Assembly (NCBI RefSeq): GCF_027158205.1
Contig: NZ_JAPVLU010000004.1
Span: 148,868-212,867, forward strand
Source: Streptomyces sp. H39-S7
GTDB lineage: Bacteria > Actinomycetota > Actinomycetes > Streptomycetales > Streptomycetaceae
DNA: 64,000 nucleotides
Reading direction: 5' to 3'
Part shown: positions 7,936 to 16,681 of the stretch, piece by piece
Numbering within the stretch: position 1 is the stretch's first letter
How the letters are laid out: each line of letters opens with the position of its first letter
Translations under genes and position numbers: made by a program
The notes under the pieces: model-generated
Database searches by the model: none
The model's input: only the letters and a program-made list of their open reading frames with translations
Told to the model about the DNA's origin: nothing

Positions 7936-10900
7936 ATGACGCCGATAAGACGCCGCGCCTCCCTGCTCGCCAGCGCCACCGCGCTCGCGCTCAGTACCGG
8001 ACTCCTCCTGCCCACCACCCCCGCGAACGCCGCCCCAGGCGCCACCCCGCGCACCGCGGCACCGCAGGCCAAGACGTACGACATCACCCTGGTCACCGGG
8101 GACGTCGTGCACTTCGCCGACGGAGCCGGCACCCAGGACACCGTCACCGTGGACCGCCCGCACGGCGCCCCCGGCGGCGTGCACGTCCAGCAGTCGGGCG
8201 GTGAGACCTACGTCCTGCCGGACGAGGCGCTGCCGCTGCTCGCCGCGGGCAAGCTCGACCGCCGGCTGTTCGACCTGACCGCGCTGGTGAAGATGGGCTA
8301 CGACGACGCCCGCTCCGGCGGCGTCCCCATGATCGCCACCTACACCGCCGCCGCCCGCGCCGCCCGGTCGCTGCCCGCCGCCCCCGCGGGCAGCAGCACC
8401 ACCCGCCCGCTGCCGAGCATCGGCGGCGCCGCGCTCAAGGCGCGCAAGAAGGAGACCCGCGCCTTCTGGCAGGACGTCGTGGCCGCGCCCGCGAAGGCCC
8501 GGTCGCTCGACAACGGCATCGACAAGCTGTGGCTGGACGGCCGTGTCGAAGCGAGCCTGAAGGAGTCGGTACCGCAGGTCAACGCGCCGCAGGCGTGGGC
8601 GAAGGGCTATGACGGCAAGGGCCGGAAGGTGGCGATCCTGGACACCGGGATCGACGACACCCACCCGGACCTGAAGGACCAGGTCTCCGCCGAGCAGAGC
8701 TTCGTCCCCGGCCAGGCGGTCACCGACGGGAACGGCCACGGCACGCACGTCGCCTCGACGATCGCGGGCACCGGAGCCGCCTCCGACGGCGACTACAAGG
8801 GCGTCGCGGCCGGCGCGAAGCTGCTGATCGGCAAGGTGCTGTCCAACGAGGGTTCCGGCGAGGACTCCTGGATCATCGCCGGCATGGAGTGGGCCAAGGC
8901 CCAGGGCGCCGACGTGGTCAGCATGAGCCTCGGCTCGCCGCTCCCCGACGACGGGTCCGACCCGATGTCGCAGGCGGTCGACAGCCTCTCGGCGAACGGC
9001 GGACCGCTCTTCGTCATCGCCGCCGGAAACGCGTACGCGGCCGGTTCCATCGGCTCGCCCGGCTCGGCGGCATCGGCGCTGACCGTCGCCGCCGTCGACA
9101 AGCAGGACGGCCGCGCGGACTTCTCCAGCATGGGTCCGCTGGAAGGCTCGTACGGGCTGAAGCCGGACATCTCGGCCCCCGGCGTCGACATCACCGCCGC
9201 CCGCTCGCAGGCGCTCGCCTCCGGCAGCGGCATGTACCAGACCATGTCCGGCACCTCGATGGCCACGCCGCACGTGGCGGGCGCCGCCGCGATCCTCAAG
9301 CAGCGGCACCCCGACTGGACCGGACAGCAGCTCAAGGACGCGCTGATGAGCTCGTCCCAGCAGCTCACCGCCTTCACCCCGTACGAGATGGGCACCGGGC
9401 GGCTCGACGTGCTCGCGGCCGTGGACTCCACCGTCCAGGCCACCGGCTCCGTCGCCGCGGCCGCCTATAAGTGGCCGCACGACGGTGCCGCGAGCACCAC
9501 GCGCACCCTCACCTACCGCAACAACGGCTCGGCGGACGTCACGCTGAACCTCGCGCTGGACCCGGCCGCGCAGGCGGCCGGCGCCTACACGCTGTCCGCG
9601 AAGACGGTCACCGTCCCGGCGGGCGGCACCGCCGCCGTCACCCTCACCCTGGACCCCGCGACCGTTCCGTCCGCGACCACCTTCTCCGGCCAGGTCACCG
9701 CGACCGACGCGGCCGGCGGCAAGGCCGTCGCGCACACCGGTTTCGCGCTCACCAAGGAGCAGGAGCTCTACGACTACACGATCAAGCTGAACGGGCGCGA
9801 CGGGAAGCCGGCCACCGGCATCGTCGTCCTCGCCGAGAAGGACAATCCGTACCTGTCGCCGCTCGACGTGGCCGGCGAACGCACCCTGCGGCTCCCGCCG
9901 GGCACGTACATGGCGTACGCGGAGCTCGAGGTCGCCGGTGACACCCCGGACTCCCGCGGCCTGGCGGTGCTCGCCAGCCCGGAGACCGTGCTCACCAAGA
10001 GCACCACGGTCGCGCTCGACGCGAGCACGGCGCACCGGGTCAGCACCCGCGTCCCGCAGGAGACCGAGCAGCGGCAGCTGCACCTGGACCTGGCCCGCAC
10101 CTTCTCCAACGGCAACCTCGTCCGCGACGCGTACGTCGTGCCGCCGGCCTTCGACGCCATCTATGCCGCGCCCACCCGGAAGGTCACCGACGGCACCTTC
10201 TCGTTCGTGACCCGCTGGCGGCTCGGTGAGAAGCAGGTCGACGCCTCGGCGCACGGCCGCGACCTCGACCTGATGCCGCAGGCCGGCGCCACCGTCCAGG
10301 ACGGCTCGGCCAAGCTGCGCGTCGTCACCGCGGGCAAGGGCGCCGCGGCCGACTACGCGGGCCTGGACGTCAGGGGCAAGGCCGTCGTCGTCACCCACAG
10401 CGCCGGCGTCTCCCCGGCCGACCGCGCCGCGAACGCCCTCCGGGCGGGCGCCAAGCTGCTGATCGTCGTCAACGACGGCACCGGCCGGCTCTCCGAGTAC
10501 TACGCCGACGACGCGGGCGTCAGCACCCCGCTCAGCGTCGTCTCGACCATGCGGGACGCGGGCGCCCGGCTCGTCGCCGACGCCAGGGGCGGCAAGCTCA
10601 CCCTCGACGTCACCCAGCGCACCTACCCGCGCTACCTGTACGACCTGCTCTCGCAGCAGGACGGCACGATCCCGGACCGGCCCCTCGCCTACACCCCCGA
10701 CCCGAAGCGGGACCTCGCCCGGATCGACGCCGTGTACAACGGCGACCGGCAGCGGGCCGGCGGCGGCTTCCGCTACAACATCCCCGCCTGGGGTCCGGGC
10801 GTCGGCTTCGCCGAGAAGGAGAGCTACCCCGGCAAGCGCACCGAGTACGTCTCGCAGCAGCACGGCGCCGGCTTCTGGTACGAGGACCACGCCGTCTACC

Positions 10901-11670
10901 AGCCCGACTACTCGGACGTGATGTTCGAGATGCGCGGCGGCAACGACCACTTCACCGCGGGCCGGCACTACACCACCTCGTGGTTCGGCGGGGTCCAGCG
11001 GCCGCGCCTGGGCCAGGCGTTCTGGGGTCCGAACCGCAGCGTCTACAACGACATCCAGTTCAACCTCACCCCGTGGACGGACGCGGGCGCGGGCCACTCC
11101 GGCTCGATGCCGTCGGACGAGTACGACACCACCACGTACGCGGTGTACCAGGGCGACAAGCTGCTGGACGAGGGCGCGGGCCGCGCGGGACTCGTGACGG
11201 CGTCTCCCGGCACCGCGCCGTACCGGTTCGTCCTGGACTCGACCCGGGACGCGGCCACCTGGAAGTCCTCCATCCGCACCCACACCGAGTGGGGCTTCGT
11301 CTCCGGACCGCTCCCGACGGACGGACCCTTCCAGGAGGACATCAAACTGCTGCAGCTCGACTACGACGTGCCCACGGACACCGCGGGTGACGTCAGGGCC
11401 GGACAGTGGACGCGGATCGGTGTCTCGTCCCGCACGCAGGAGTGGCTGAACGGTGTGACGAAGGCCACCAGGGCGACGTTGTCGGTCTCGTACGACGACG
11501 GAAAGACGTGGGCGCCGACGCTCCTGGTCCGGACGGGCGAGGGCTCCTGGAGCACGCTCGTCAGGACGCCGGACAAGCCCGGCGGCTCGGTCTCGCTCAA
11601 GGCCACCGCGCAGGACGGCAAGGGCGGCACCATCAGCCAGGAGATCATCCGGGCGTTCGGGCTGCGCTGA
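7936..11670 (+). CDS. Large secreted S8 (subtilisin-like) serine protease
   Basis: This is a secreted subtilase of about 1244 residues that degrades proteins outside the cell. A signal peptide (MTPIRRRASLLAS, hydrophobic run, then PANA) is followed by a propeptide to about residue 210. The catalytic triad is D236 (LDTGIDDTHPD), H268 (NGHGTHVAS) and S441 (GTSMATPHVAG), with an oxyanion-type Asn in AAGNAYA. Beyond the catalytic domain are beta-sandwich repeats and, near residues 800-890, a PA-like segment (RAANALRAGAKLLIVVNDG). The start could also be the ATG at 7930; neither has a convincing ribosome-binding site, and the second gives the more usual signal peptide. The gene is a single unit flanked by two inverted tRNA-Lys genes and ends before a strong hairpin. 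Confidence 0.94.
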   Translation: MTPIRRRASLLASATALALSTGLLLPTTPANAAPGATPRTAAPQAKTYDITLVTGDVVHFADGAGTQDTVTVDRPHGAPGGVHVQQSGGETYVLPDEALPLLAAGKLDRRLFDLTALVKMGYDDARSGGVPMIATYTAAARAARSLPAAPAGSSTTRPLPSIGGAALKARKKETRAFWQDVVAAPAKARSLDNGIDKLWLDGRVEASLKESVPQVNAPQAWAKGYDGKGRKVAILDTGIDDTHPDLKDQVSAEQSFVPGQAVTDGNGHGTHVASTIAGTGAASDGDYKGVAAGAKLLIGKVLSNEGSGEDSWIIAGMEWAKAQGADVVSMSLGSPLPDDGSDPMSQAVDSLSANGGPLFVIAAGNAYAAGSIGSPGSAASALTVAAVDKQDGRADFSSMGPLEGSYGLKPDISAPGVDITAARSQALASGSGMYQTMSGTSMATPHVAGAAAILKQRHPDWTGQQLKDALMSSSQQLTAFTPYEMGTGRLDVLAAVDSTVQATGSVAAAAYKWPHDGAASTTRTLTYRNNGSADVTLNLALDPAAQAAGAYTLSAKTVTVPAGGTAAVTLTLDPATVPSATTFSGQVTATDAAGGKAVAHTGFALTKEQELYDYTIKLNGRDGKPATGIVVLAEKDNPYLSPLDVAGERTLRLPPGTYMAYAELEVAGDTPDSRGLAVLASPETVLTKSTTVALDASTAHRVSTRVPQETEQRQLHLDLARTFSNGNLVRDAYVVPPAFDAIYAAPTRKVTDGTFSFVTRWRLGEKQVDASAHGRDLDLMPQAGATVQDGSAKLRVVTAGKGAAADYAGLDVRGKAVVVTHSAGVSPADRAANALRAGAKLLIVVNDGTGRLSEYYADDAGVSTPLSVVSTMRDAGARLVADARGGKLTLDVTQRTYPRYLYDLLSQQDGTIPDRPLAYTPDPKRDLARIDAVYNGDRQRAGGGFRYNIPAWGPGVGFAEKESYPGKRTEYVSQQHGAGFWYEDHAVYQPDYSDVMFEMRGGNDHFTAGRHYTTSWFGGVQRPRLGQAFWGPNRSVYNDIQFNLTPWTDAGAGHSGSMPSDEYDTTTYAVYQGDKLLDEGAGRAGLVTASPGTAPYRFVLDSTRDAATWKSSIRTHTEWGFVSGPLPTDGPFQEDIKLLQLDYDVPTDTAGDVRAGQWTRIGVSSRTQEWLNGVTKATRATLSVSYDDGKTWAPTLLVRTGEGSWSTLVRTPDKPGGSVSLKATAQDGKGGTISQEIIRAFGLR

Positions 11671-11695
11671 TCCGGCGACCCGTACCGCACCACGC

Positions 11696-11734
11696 GGGCC
11701 GGAGGGGAATGGTCATCAGCACCCCCTCCGGCCC
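11696..11734 (+). terminator. Strong hairpin terminator of the S8 protease gene
   Basis: A perfect 12-bp stem pairs GGGCCGGAGGGG (11696-11707) with CCCCTCCGGCCC (11723-11734). It starts 25 bases after the protease stop codon and lies immediately before the tRNA-Lys promoter. Confidence 0.85.
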
Positions 11735-11736
11735 CG

Positions 11737-11742
11737 TATGAT
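11737..11742 (+). promoter_or_regulatory. -10 element of the tRNA-Lys promoter
   Basis: TATGAT at 11737-11742 closely matches the vegetative -10 consensus and lies ten bases before the tRNA 5' end. No good -35 box is visible at 17 bp because the terminator stem occupies that position. Confidence 0.6.
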
Positions 11743-11752
11743 TGACACGTAG

Positions 11753-11826
11753 GCGCCGTTAGCTCAGTTGGTTAGAGCAGCTGACTCTTAATCAGCGGGT
11801 CCGGGGTTCGAGTCCCTGACGGCGCA
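11753..11826 (+). tRNA. tRNA-Lys (anticodon CTT), copy 2
   Basis: This 74-nt cloverleaf has anticodon CTT in the arm CTGACTCTTAATCAG and T-arm GGGTTCGAGTCCC. It is base-for-base identical to the copy at 7659-7732 but in the opposite orientation. CCA is not encoded. Confidence 0.97.
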
Positions 11827-11838
11827 CAGCAGGGCAAG

Positions 11839-11876
11839 ACGAAGGGCGCTCCTCCTCCGGGAAGAGCGCCCTTCGT
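11839..11876 (+). terminator. Terminator hairpin after tRNA-Lys copy 2
   Basis: A perfect 13-bp stem pairs ACGAAGGGCGCTC (11839-11851) with GAGCGCCCTTCGT (11864-11876), starting 12 bases after the tRNA 3' end. Confidence 0.85.
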
Positions 11877-11991
11877 CGTTCCCGGGCGCACCACGCGCTG
11901 CCGACCCGCACGGCCCAGGCCGACGCGCGGGTGGGCCTGCGGGGTGATCCACTGGGTCGGTCTCGCAAAACTCCCCCCATAGGAGCTCAGC

Positions 11992-12288
11992 ATGGCGATC
12001 CTCATTGTCTTCGACATCCCCGGCATGACCCAGGACGCGTACCAGCAGTCCATCGTCAAGCTGACCGGTGGCCGCGACGCGGTCAAGAGCTCGTCGGACT
12101 GGCCCGTGCCCGGCCTCGTCACGCACACGGCCGCCACCACTCCCAACGGCTTCTTCGTCGCCGACGTCTGGGAGTCCGAGGAGGCGTTCCAGAAGTTCGG
12201 CGAGATCATCCGGCCGATCCTGGAGGGGCTCGGCGTCGCGGACGTACAGCCGAAGATCTATCCGGTGGTCAACCTGGTGACCCCGTAG
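11992..12288 (+). CDS. Small dimeric alpha/beta-barrel (ABM-like) protein
   Basis: This 98-aa cytosolic protein begins at an ATG with AGGAG six bases upstream. Its pattern (MAILIVFDIPGMTQDAYQQ, then PGLVTHTAA, GFFVADVWESEEAFQKFGE and a final KIYPVVNLV) is that of the ferredoxin-like dimeric barrel family that includes antibiotic biosynthesis monooxygenases and EthD-like proteins. The W-E-S-E-E-A-F segment is the typical helix start in these proteins. No catalytic residues identify a reaction, so function is unassigned. It is a single-gene unit between a tRNA terminator and its own strong terminator. Confidence 0.85.
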   Translation: MAILIVFDIPGMTQDAYQQSIVKLTGGRDAVKSSSDWPVPGLVTHTAATTPNGFFVADVWESEEAFQKFGEIIRPILEGLGVADVQPKIYPVVNLVTP

Positions 12289-12303
12289 GCCTGGCACCAC
12301 GGT

Positions 12304-12335
12304 CGAAGGCCCCCCGCTGAAGCGGGGGGCCTTCG
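12304..12335. terminator. Bidirectional hairpin terminator
   Basis: A perfect 15-bp stem pairs CGAAGGCCCCCCGCT (12304-12318) with AGCGGGGGGCCTTCG (12321-12335). It lies between the convergent small ABM-like gene and the IclR gene. Confidence 0.85.
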
Positions 12336-12362
12336 TTCGTGTGCCGGGGCCGGTGCGGGGGC

Positions 12363-13118
12363 TCAGAAGCTGAGGGAGAGGAGGACCGGCGCCGCGCGTT
12401 CGTTCAGGGTGTCGACGGCCGGTTTCAGGCGGTGCGCCTGCGAGGTGGGCATCGACAGTGCGAGGCACGCGACGGTCTTGCCGATGGTGACCGGTACCGC
12501 GGCGCAGACCGTGCCGACCGCGTACTCCTGGAGGTCGAGCATGGGGTGGCTGGCCGGCAGGCTCTCCAGCTCCGACAGCAGGGCCTTCTCGTTGACGACG
12601 GTGCGCGAGGTGAGGCGCGCTGTCCTGTGCCGGGACAGGTGGTCGCGGCGGCTGTCGTGGTCGAGCTGCGCGAGCAGGCACTTGCCGATCGCGCTGGCGT
12701 GGGCGGAGGAGCGGAAGTCCACCCATTCGTTCACCCGCGGGGTGGCCGGGCCGTCCGCCACGTCCACCACCGTCACCTCGCCGTCGTCGTAACGGCTGAA
12801 ATAGACGGCTGCGCCGACCTCGTCGCGCAGCTCGTTGAGGACGCTGTTGAGCCGGTCGGCGAGCGCCTGCTCGCGATCGGCGGCGCCCAGCAGCACGAGG
12901 GATTCACCGGTGACGTATCCGCCGCCGGGCAGGAACGCCACGTAGCGCTCGCGTTTGAGCATGGCCAGTAGTTGTGAGAGGTATCCGATGGGCACGCCGA
13001 GCTCACGGGCCAGCTGCTCGGCCGTCACGCCATGCCGGTGGCGGTCGATCGCCTCCAGCACGCGCAGTGCGTACTGGACCGCGTAGACCGGCGCGATCTG
13101 TCGGTACTCAAGCGCCAC
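12363..13118 (-). CDS. IclR-family transcriptional regulator
   Basis: This 251-aa regulator has an N-terminal winged helix-turn-helix (about residues 10-70, GVTAEQLARELGVPIGYLSQLLAMLKRERYV) and a C-terminal IclR effector-binding domain (AVYFSRYDDGEVTVVDVADG, ASAIGKCLLAQL, and the closing SMPTSQAH). I chose the GTG at 13118 because AGGGGGA lies just upstream; an in-frame GTG at 13133 is possible. The effector is unknown. It is divergent from the LLM oxidoreductase gene across about 340 bp, so it may control that gene and itself, but this is inference from position alone. Confidence 0.9.
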   Translation of the reverse strand: MALEYRQIAPVYAVQYALRVLEAIDRHRHGVTAEQLARELGVPIGYLSQLLAMLKRERYVAFLPGGGYVTGESLVLLGAADREQALADRLNSVLNELRDEVGAAVYFSRYDDGEVTVVDVADGPATPRVNEWVDFRSSAHASAIGKCLLAQLDHDSRRDHLSRHRTARLTSRTVVNEKALLSELESLPASHPMLDLQEYAVGTVCAAVPVTIGKTVACLALSMPTSQAHRLKPAVDTLNERAAPVLLSLSF

Positions 13119-13398
13119 GAAATCCCCCTGCACGTGTGCCGTTCGCGTCCGGTGCCGTGCCGTACGTCACGGCGGTAGCCGCTGGTCATGGCCGATGGGC
13201 GGACCGAACGAACCCGACAGGCCGAGCCGTCTTCCACGATAGCCGCAACGGCGTTCAAGGTAGAGGCCGTTGACCAGCCGATCGGTGCTCTTCGTGCACA
13301 AATGCAGAAAGTCGGGGTGTCGGCATATGCCAGTGGCCTCGTTGCGGACGGAGCGATGGCGGATCGACGGCGGATCGGCGAGGGGATCGGCCGGGAAT

Positions 13399-13419
13399 AA
13401 CCGGAGTCCGTCTCCGGTT
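13399..13419. promoter_or_regulatory. Perfect inverted repeat upstream of the LLM oxidoreductase
   Basis: AACCGGAG (13399-13406) and CTCCGGTT (13412-13419) form an 8-5-8 inverted repeat in the IclR/LLM intergenic region, about 40 bases before the chosen LLM start. It could be an operator, for instance for the divergent IclR protein, or an mRNA hairpin. The rest of the 13119-13440 gap shows no gene; it also holds a short palindrome GGCATATGCC at 13322-13331. Confidence 0.4.
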
Positions 13420-13461
13420 CAAGTTGCCGCAGGCGAATACATGACCGAGGAGGCGCCCCCC

Positions 13462-14571
13462 GTGGGAGACGAACCGCAGACCACCGACGACATCCGCGGA
13501 GCAGCCCGCGGCAGCGCACCCGTGCCGCTGTCCGTGCTGGATCTGGCGACCGTGGGAAGCGGGCTCACCGCTACGCAGGCCCTGCGCGCCAGTGTCGAAC
13601 TGGCCAAGCTCGCCGAAGCCCGCGGATTCCACCGGATGTGGGTCGCCGAGCACCACTCGATGCCGGGTGTGGCCAGCTCGTCCCCCGCGGTGATCCTCGC
13701 CCACCTCGCCGCGTACACCAGGACGCTCCGGCTCGGCTCCGGTGGGGTGATGCTCCCCAACCACGCCCCGCTGGTGATCGCCGAGCAGTTCGGCACCCTG
13801 GAGGCGCTGGCCCCCGGCCGGATCGACCTGGGGCTCGGCCGAGCGCCCGGCACTGACGGCGCCACCGCCGCCGCGCTGCGCCGCACCGACCGCCCGGACG
13901 GCGCCGACGACTTCCCGCGGCAGCTCGACGAGCTGACCCGGTTCCTGGACGACGACTTCCCGGACGGGCACCGCTACGCGCGCATCCACGCGATCCCCGG
14001 ACCGGTGCAGGGCTCCGCCCCGGGCGGCGTGCAGTCCGCGTCCCGCCCGTCGGTCTGGCTGCTGGGCTCCTCCGGCTTCAGCGCCCGGCTGGCCGGCGCG
14101 CTGGGCCTGCCGTTCTCCTTCGCGCACCACTTCTCGGCGGCCAACACCGTGCCCGCGCTGGAGCTCTACCGCGAGTCGTTCCGCCCCTCCGCGGTACTGG
14201 ACAGCCCGTACGCCGCCATCGGCGTCTCCGCCCTCGCGGCGGACGATCCGGCCGAGGCGCGGCGCCAAGTGCTCACCGGTGCCCTCGGGATGCTGCGGCT
14301 GCGCACCGGGCGACCGGGGCTCATTCCGTCGCCGGAAGAGGCCGAGGCGTACGAATTCAGTTCCCTGGAGCGCGAGTTCATCGACTCCTGGCTGGTCAAC
14401 GTGGTGCACGGCGGCGCCGAGGAGGTTCGAGACGGGCTCGACTCCCTGGTGAAGCGGACCGGGGCGGACGAGCTGATCATCACGGCCAACGCCCATACCC
14501 CGGCCGCCCGTCTGCGCTCCTACGCGTTGATCGCGGACGCGTACGGGCTGCCCGGCGGTGACGGGGCGTAG
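13462..14571 (+). CDS. LLM-class (luciferase-like) flavin-dependent oxidoreductase
   Basis: This protein of about 369 residues is a bacterial luciferase-like monooxygenase of the one-domain type (PVPLSVLDLATVGSG opening, MWVAEHHSMPG, GSGGVMLPNHAPLVIAEQFGTLEALAPGRIDLGLGRAPG, LGSSGFSARLAGALGLPFSFAHHF). These are signatures of the FMN/F420-dependent TIM-barrel family; substrate is unknown. I chose the GTG at 13462 because GAGGAGG lies eight bases upstream; the in-frame ATG at 13441 has only a weak site. It is a single gene divergent from an IclR regulator and followed by a hairpin terminator. Confidence 0.9.
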   Translation: MGDEPQTTDDIRGAARGSAPVPLSVLDLATVGSGLTATQALRASVELAKLAEARGFHRMWVAEHHSMPGVASSSPAVILAHLAAYTRTLRLGSGGVMLPNHAPLVIAEQFGTLEALAPGRIDLGLGRAPGTDGATAAALRRTDRPDGADDFPRQLDELTRFLDDDFPDGHRYARIHAIPGPVQGSAPGGVQSASRPSVWLLGSSGFSARLAGALGLPFSFAHHFSAANTVPALELYRESFRPSAVLDSPYAAIGVSALAADDPAEARRQVLTGALGMLRLRTGRPGLIPSPEEAEAYEFSSLEREFIDSWLVNVVHGGAEEVRDGLDSLVKRTGADELIITANAHTPAARLRSYALIADAYGLPGGDGA

Positions 14572-14657
14572 GGCCTCCCAGCGGTTAATACCGGGTTTCC
14601 CGAGGGGGCGTGGTTCGACCACCGGACGGACATCTTCCGCATCCTTAACTCAGCCTA

Positions 14658-14692
14658 AAGCCGCTTGTCAGCACCTGCGACAGGCGGCTTTT
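14658..14692 (+). terminator. Terminator of the LLM oxidoreductase gene
   Basis: AAGCCGCTTGTC (14658-14669) pairs with GACAGGCGGCTT (14679-14690) with one mismatched pair, and is followed by a short T-run. Confidence 0.75.
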
Positions 14693-14733
14693 CGCTGGCC
14701 GGAGGGGGTTTCCGGCGGGTAGGCAGCCGGTCA

Positions 14734-14766
14734 ATTGGTCTAGTCCTAAGTCTGGTACAGACCATT
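14734..14766 (+). promoter_or_regulatory. Paired DasR-like (dre) operators in a chitinase promoter
   Basis: Two direct copies of a TGGTC-type box lie 72-104 bases before the chitinase start: TGGTCTAGTCC at 14736-14746 and TGGTACAGACCA at 14753-14764, 17 bp apart. Known dre sites follow ACTGGTCTAGACCAGT, and pairs of about 12-bp direct repeats are typical of Streptomyces chitinase promoters, giving repression by the GntR-family regulator DasR and induction by chitin breakdown products. The assignment to DasR is by sequence similarity only. Confidence 0.7.
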
Positions 14767-14837
14767 GACCTGAGCATCTCAGGCGCCCTATACATGGCGC
14801 AGCCCCTGCTCCTCCCTCTTCCCCCCGGAGGTCTTAC

Positions 14838-16592
14838 GTGCAGCTCCATAAAAGATCACTCGTGGCTGCCGCCACCAGTGCGGCCCTCGCCCTCGGCGCG
14901 ATCACCGCGCTCGTCGGCGGGCTCGCCCCGGCGAGCGCCGCGGGCACCGACGCCCAGCCGGCCGCCGCGGCCGCGAGCAGCGGCGGGGTGAAGATCGCCT
15001 ACTACGACCAGTGGAGCGTGTACGGCAACGCCTTCTACCCCAAGGCGCTCGACACCCGCGGGATAGCAAGCAAGCTGGACATCATCAACTACTCGTTCGG
15101 GAACATCCACCCGACCGACCTGACCTGCTTCGAGGCCAACAAGGCCGCCTCGCAGGACGAGAACAACCCCAGTGCCGGTGACGGCGCGGGCGACTCCTTC
15201 GCGGACTACCAGAAGTCCTTCGGCGCGGCCGACAGCGTGGACGGTGTCGCCGACACCTGGAACCAGCCGATCACCGGCGCGTTCAACCAGCTGCGGAAGC
15301 TCAAGGCGAAGTACCCGAAGCTGAAGGTCAACATCTCCATCGGCGGCTGGACGTACTCCAAGTACTTCTCCGACGCCGCGAAGACCGACGCGAGCCGCAA
15401 GAAGTTCGTGACCTCCTGCGTCGACCAGTACATCAAGGGCAACCTGCCCGTCGACGGCGGCTTCGGCGGCCCCGCCTCCGCGGCCGGCGTGTTCGACGGC
15501 ATCGACCTCGACTGGGAGTACCCGGGTTCGACCGGCGGCCACCTCGGCAACCACGTGGACGTGGCCGACAAGCAGAACTTCACGCTGCTGCTCGCCGAGT
15601 TCCGCAAGCAGCTCGACGCGTACGGCACCGCCAACGGCGGCAAGAAGATGCTGCTGACCGCCGCGCTGCCGGCCGGCCAGGACAAGATCTCGCACATCGA
15701 GACCAACAAGGTCGGGCAGTACCTCGACTACGCGAACATCATGACCTACGACATGCACGGTGCCTGGGACGCCGACGGCCCGGTGTACCACCAGTCGCCG
15801 CTCGTCCCCGCGAGCAACGACCCGACCGACCCGATCGCGCCGGGCACCGAGAAGTACAACGTCACCAACGCGGTGAACTCCTGGCTCGACGGCAACCCCA
15901 CGTACGGCATCGCGGGCGGCTTCCCCGCCAACAAGCTGACGCTGGGCTACGAGCTGTACTACCGCGGCTGGACGGGCGTCACCGCCGGCGCCAACCACGG
16001 TCTCGGACAGCCCGCCACCGGGCCGGCCCCGGCCCGCAGCCTCAGCGCGACGGCCGGCATCGCGTACTACAAGGAACTCGGCGGCATCGTCGACAACCCG
16101 GCGACCACCTTCTGGGACGACGCGTCGAAGTCCTCGTACTTCTACAACGGCACGGAGTTCTGGACCGGCCTCAACGCCCAGTCCATTCAGGCCCGCGCCG
16201 ACTACGCGCACTGCCGCGGACTGGCCGGCGCGATGATGTACTCCCTGCTGGACCTCGACACCGGCACCACGCTGCTGAACAAGATCAACACTGCGGTGGG
16301 CGGCTCCGCGACCGGCTGTGGCACGACCACCACGCCGCCGACGACGCCTCCGACCACCCCGCCGACCACTCCGCCCACGACGCCTCCGACCACGCCTCCC
16401 ACCACCCCGCCGACCACGCCGCCGGGCGGCACGTGCACGGCGGCCGCCTGGAGCTCCTCCGCGGTCTACACCACCGCCAGCGGAACGGTCTCCTGGAAGG
16501 GTCACAACTGGAAGGCCAAGTGGTGGACGACGGGCGAGGAGCCCGGCACCACCGGCGAATGGGGCGTGTGGCAGGACCTCGGGGCCTGCTGA
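14838..16592 (+). CDS. Secreted GH18 chitinase with C-terminal CBM5/12
   Basis: This 584-aa extracellular chitinase hydrolyses beta-1,4 links of chitin. The GTG start has GGAGG about seven bases upstream. A signal peptide (MQLHKRSLVAAAT to ASAAG) precedes a GH18 barrel (about 50-490) with SIGGWTYSKYF and the catalytic DGIDLDWEYPG, the proton donor being E227. A perfect linker of eight TTPP units leads to a chitin-binding module of the CBM5/12 type (ACSSS-like opening AAWSSSAVYTTASGTVSWKGHNWKAKWWTTGEEPG) ending in Cys. The presence of ALPAG, NIMTYDMHGAWD and a chitinase insertion domain suggests subfamily A, often exo-acting; that is inference. Regulation by DasR is suggested by the paired boxes upstream. 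Confidence 0.96.
   Translation: MQLHKRSLVAAATSAALALGAITALVGGLAPASAAGTDAQPAAAAASSGGVKIAYYDQWSVYGNAFYPKALDTRGIASKLDIINYSFGNIHPTDLTCFEANKAASQDENNPSAGDGAGDSFADYQKSFGAADSVDGVADTWNQPITGAFNQLRKLKAKYPKLKVNISIGGWTYSKYFSDAAKTDASRKKFVTSCVDQYIKGNLPVDGGFGGPASAAGVFDGIDLDWEYPGSTGGHLGNHVDVADKQNFTLLLAEFRKQLDAYGTANGGKKMLLTAALPAGQDKISHIETNKVGQYLDYANIMTYDMHGAWDADGPVYHQSPLVPASNDPTDPIAPGTEKYNVTNAVNSWLDGNPTYGIAGGFPANKLTLGYELYYRGWTGVTAGANHGLGQPATGPAPARSLSATAGIAYYKELGGIVDNPATTFWDDASKSSYFYNGTEFWTGLNAQSIQARADYAHCRGLAGAMMYSLLDLDTGTTLLNKINTAVGGSATGCGTTTTPPTTPPTTPPTTPPTTPPTTPPTTPPTTPPGGTCTAAAWSSSAVYTTASGTVSWKGHNWKAKWWTTGEEPGTTGEWGVWQDLGAC
16329..16424 (+). repeat. Eight 12-bp units encoding the chitinase TTPP linker
   Basis: Ninety-six bases encode exactly eight consecutive TTPP tetrapeptides between catalytic and chitin-binding modules. 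Third-position variation among the units shows the protein repeat is older or more constrained than the DNA repeat. Confidence 0.9.
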
Positions 16593-16606
16593 CCTGACCG
16601 CCCCAT

Positions 16607-16647
16607 CCGGAGCCCGCGTCCCTTCCCCCCACGGACGCGGGCTCCGG
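16607..16647. terminator. Bidirectional hairpin terminator
   Basis: A perfect 15-bp stem pairs CCGGAGCCCGCGTCC (16607-16621) with GGACGCGGGCTCCGG (16633-16647), between the convergent chitinase and cdgA genes. Confidence 0.85.
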
Positions 16648-16681
16648 CATGTCCGGGGTCCGGTTCACCTGACGACCGGTG

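Noticed and set aside
7723-11283. A long minus-strand open frame antisense to the S8 protease
   Set aside because: The translation is repetitive Gly/Val/Arg without family signatures, and the sense strand has a full catalytic triad.
7659-11826. Insertion sequence or integrated element bounded by tRNA-Lys copies
   Set aside because: There is no integrase, transposase or partial tRNA duplicate; the enclosed segment holds one host-type protease gene with normal base composition.
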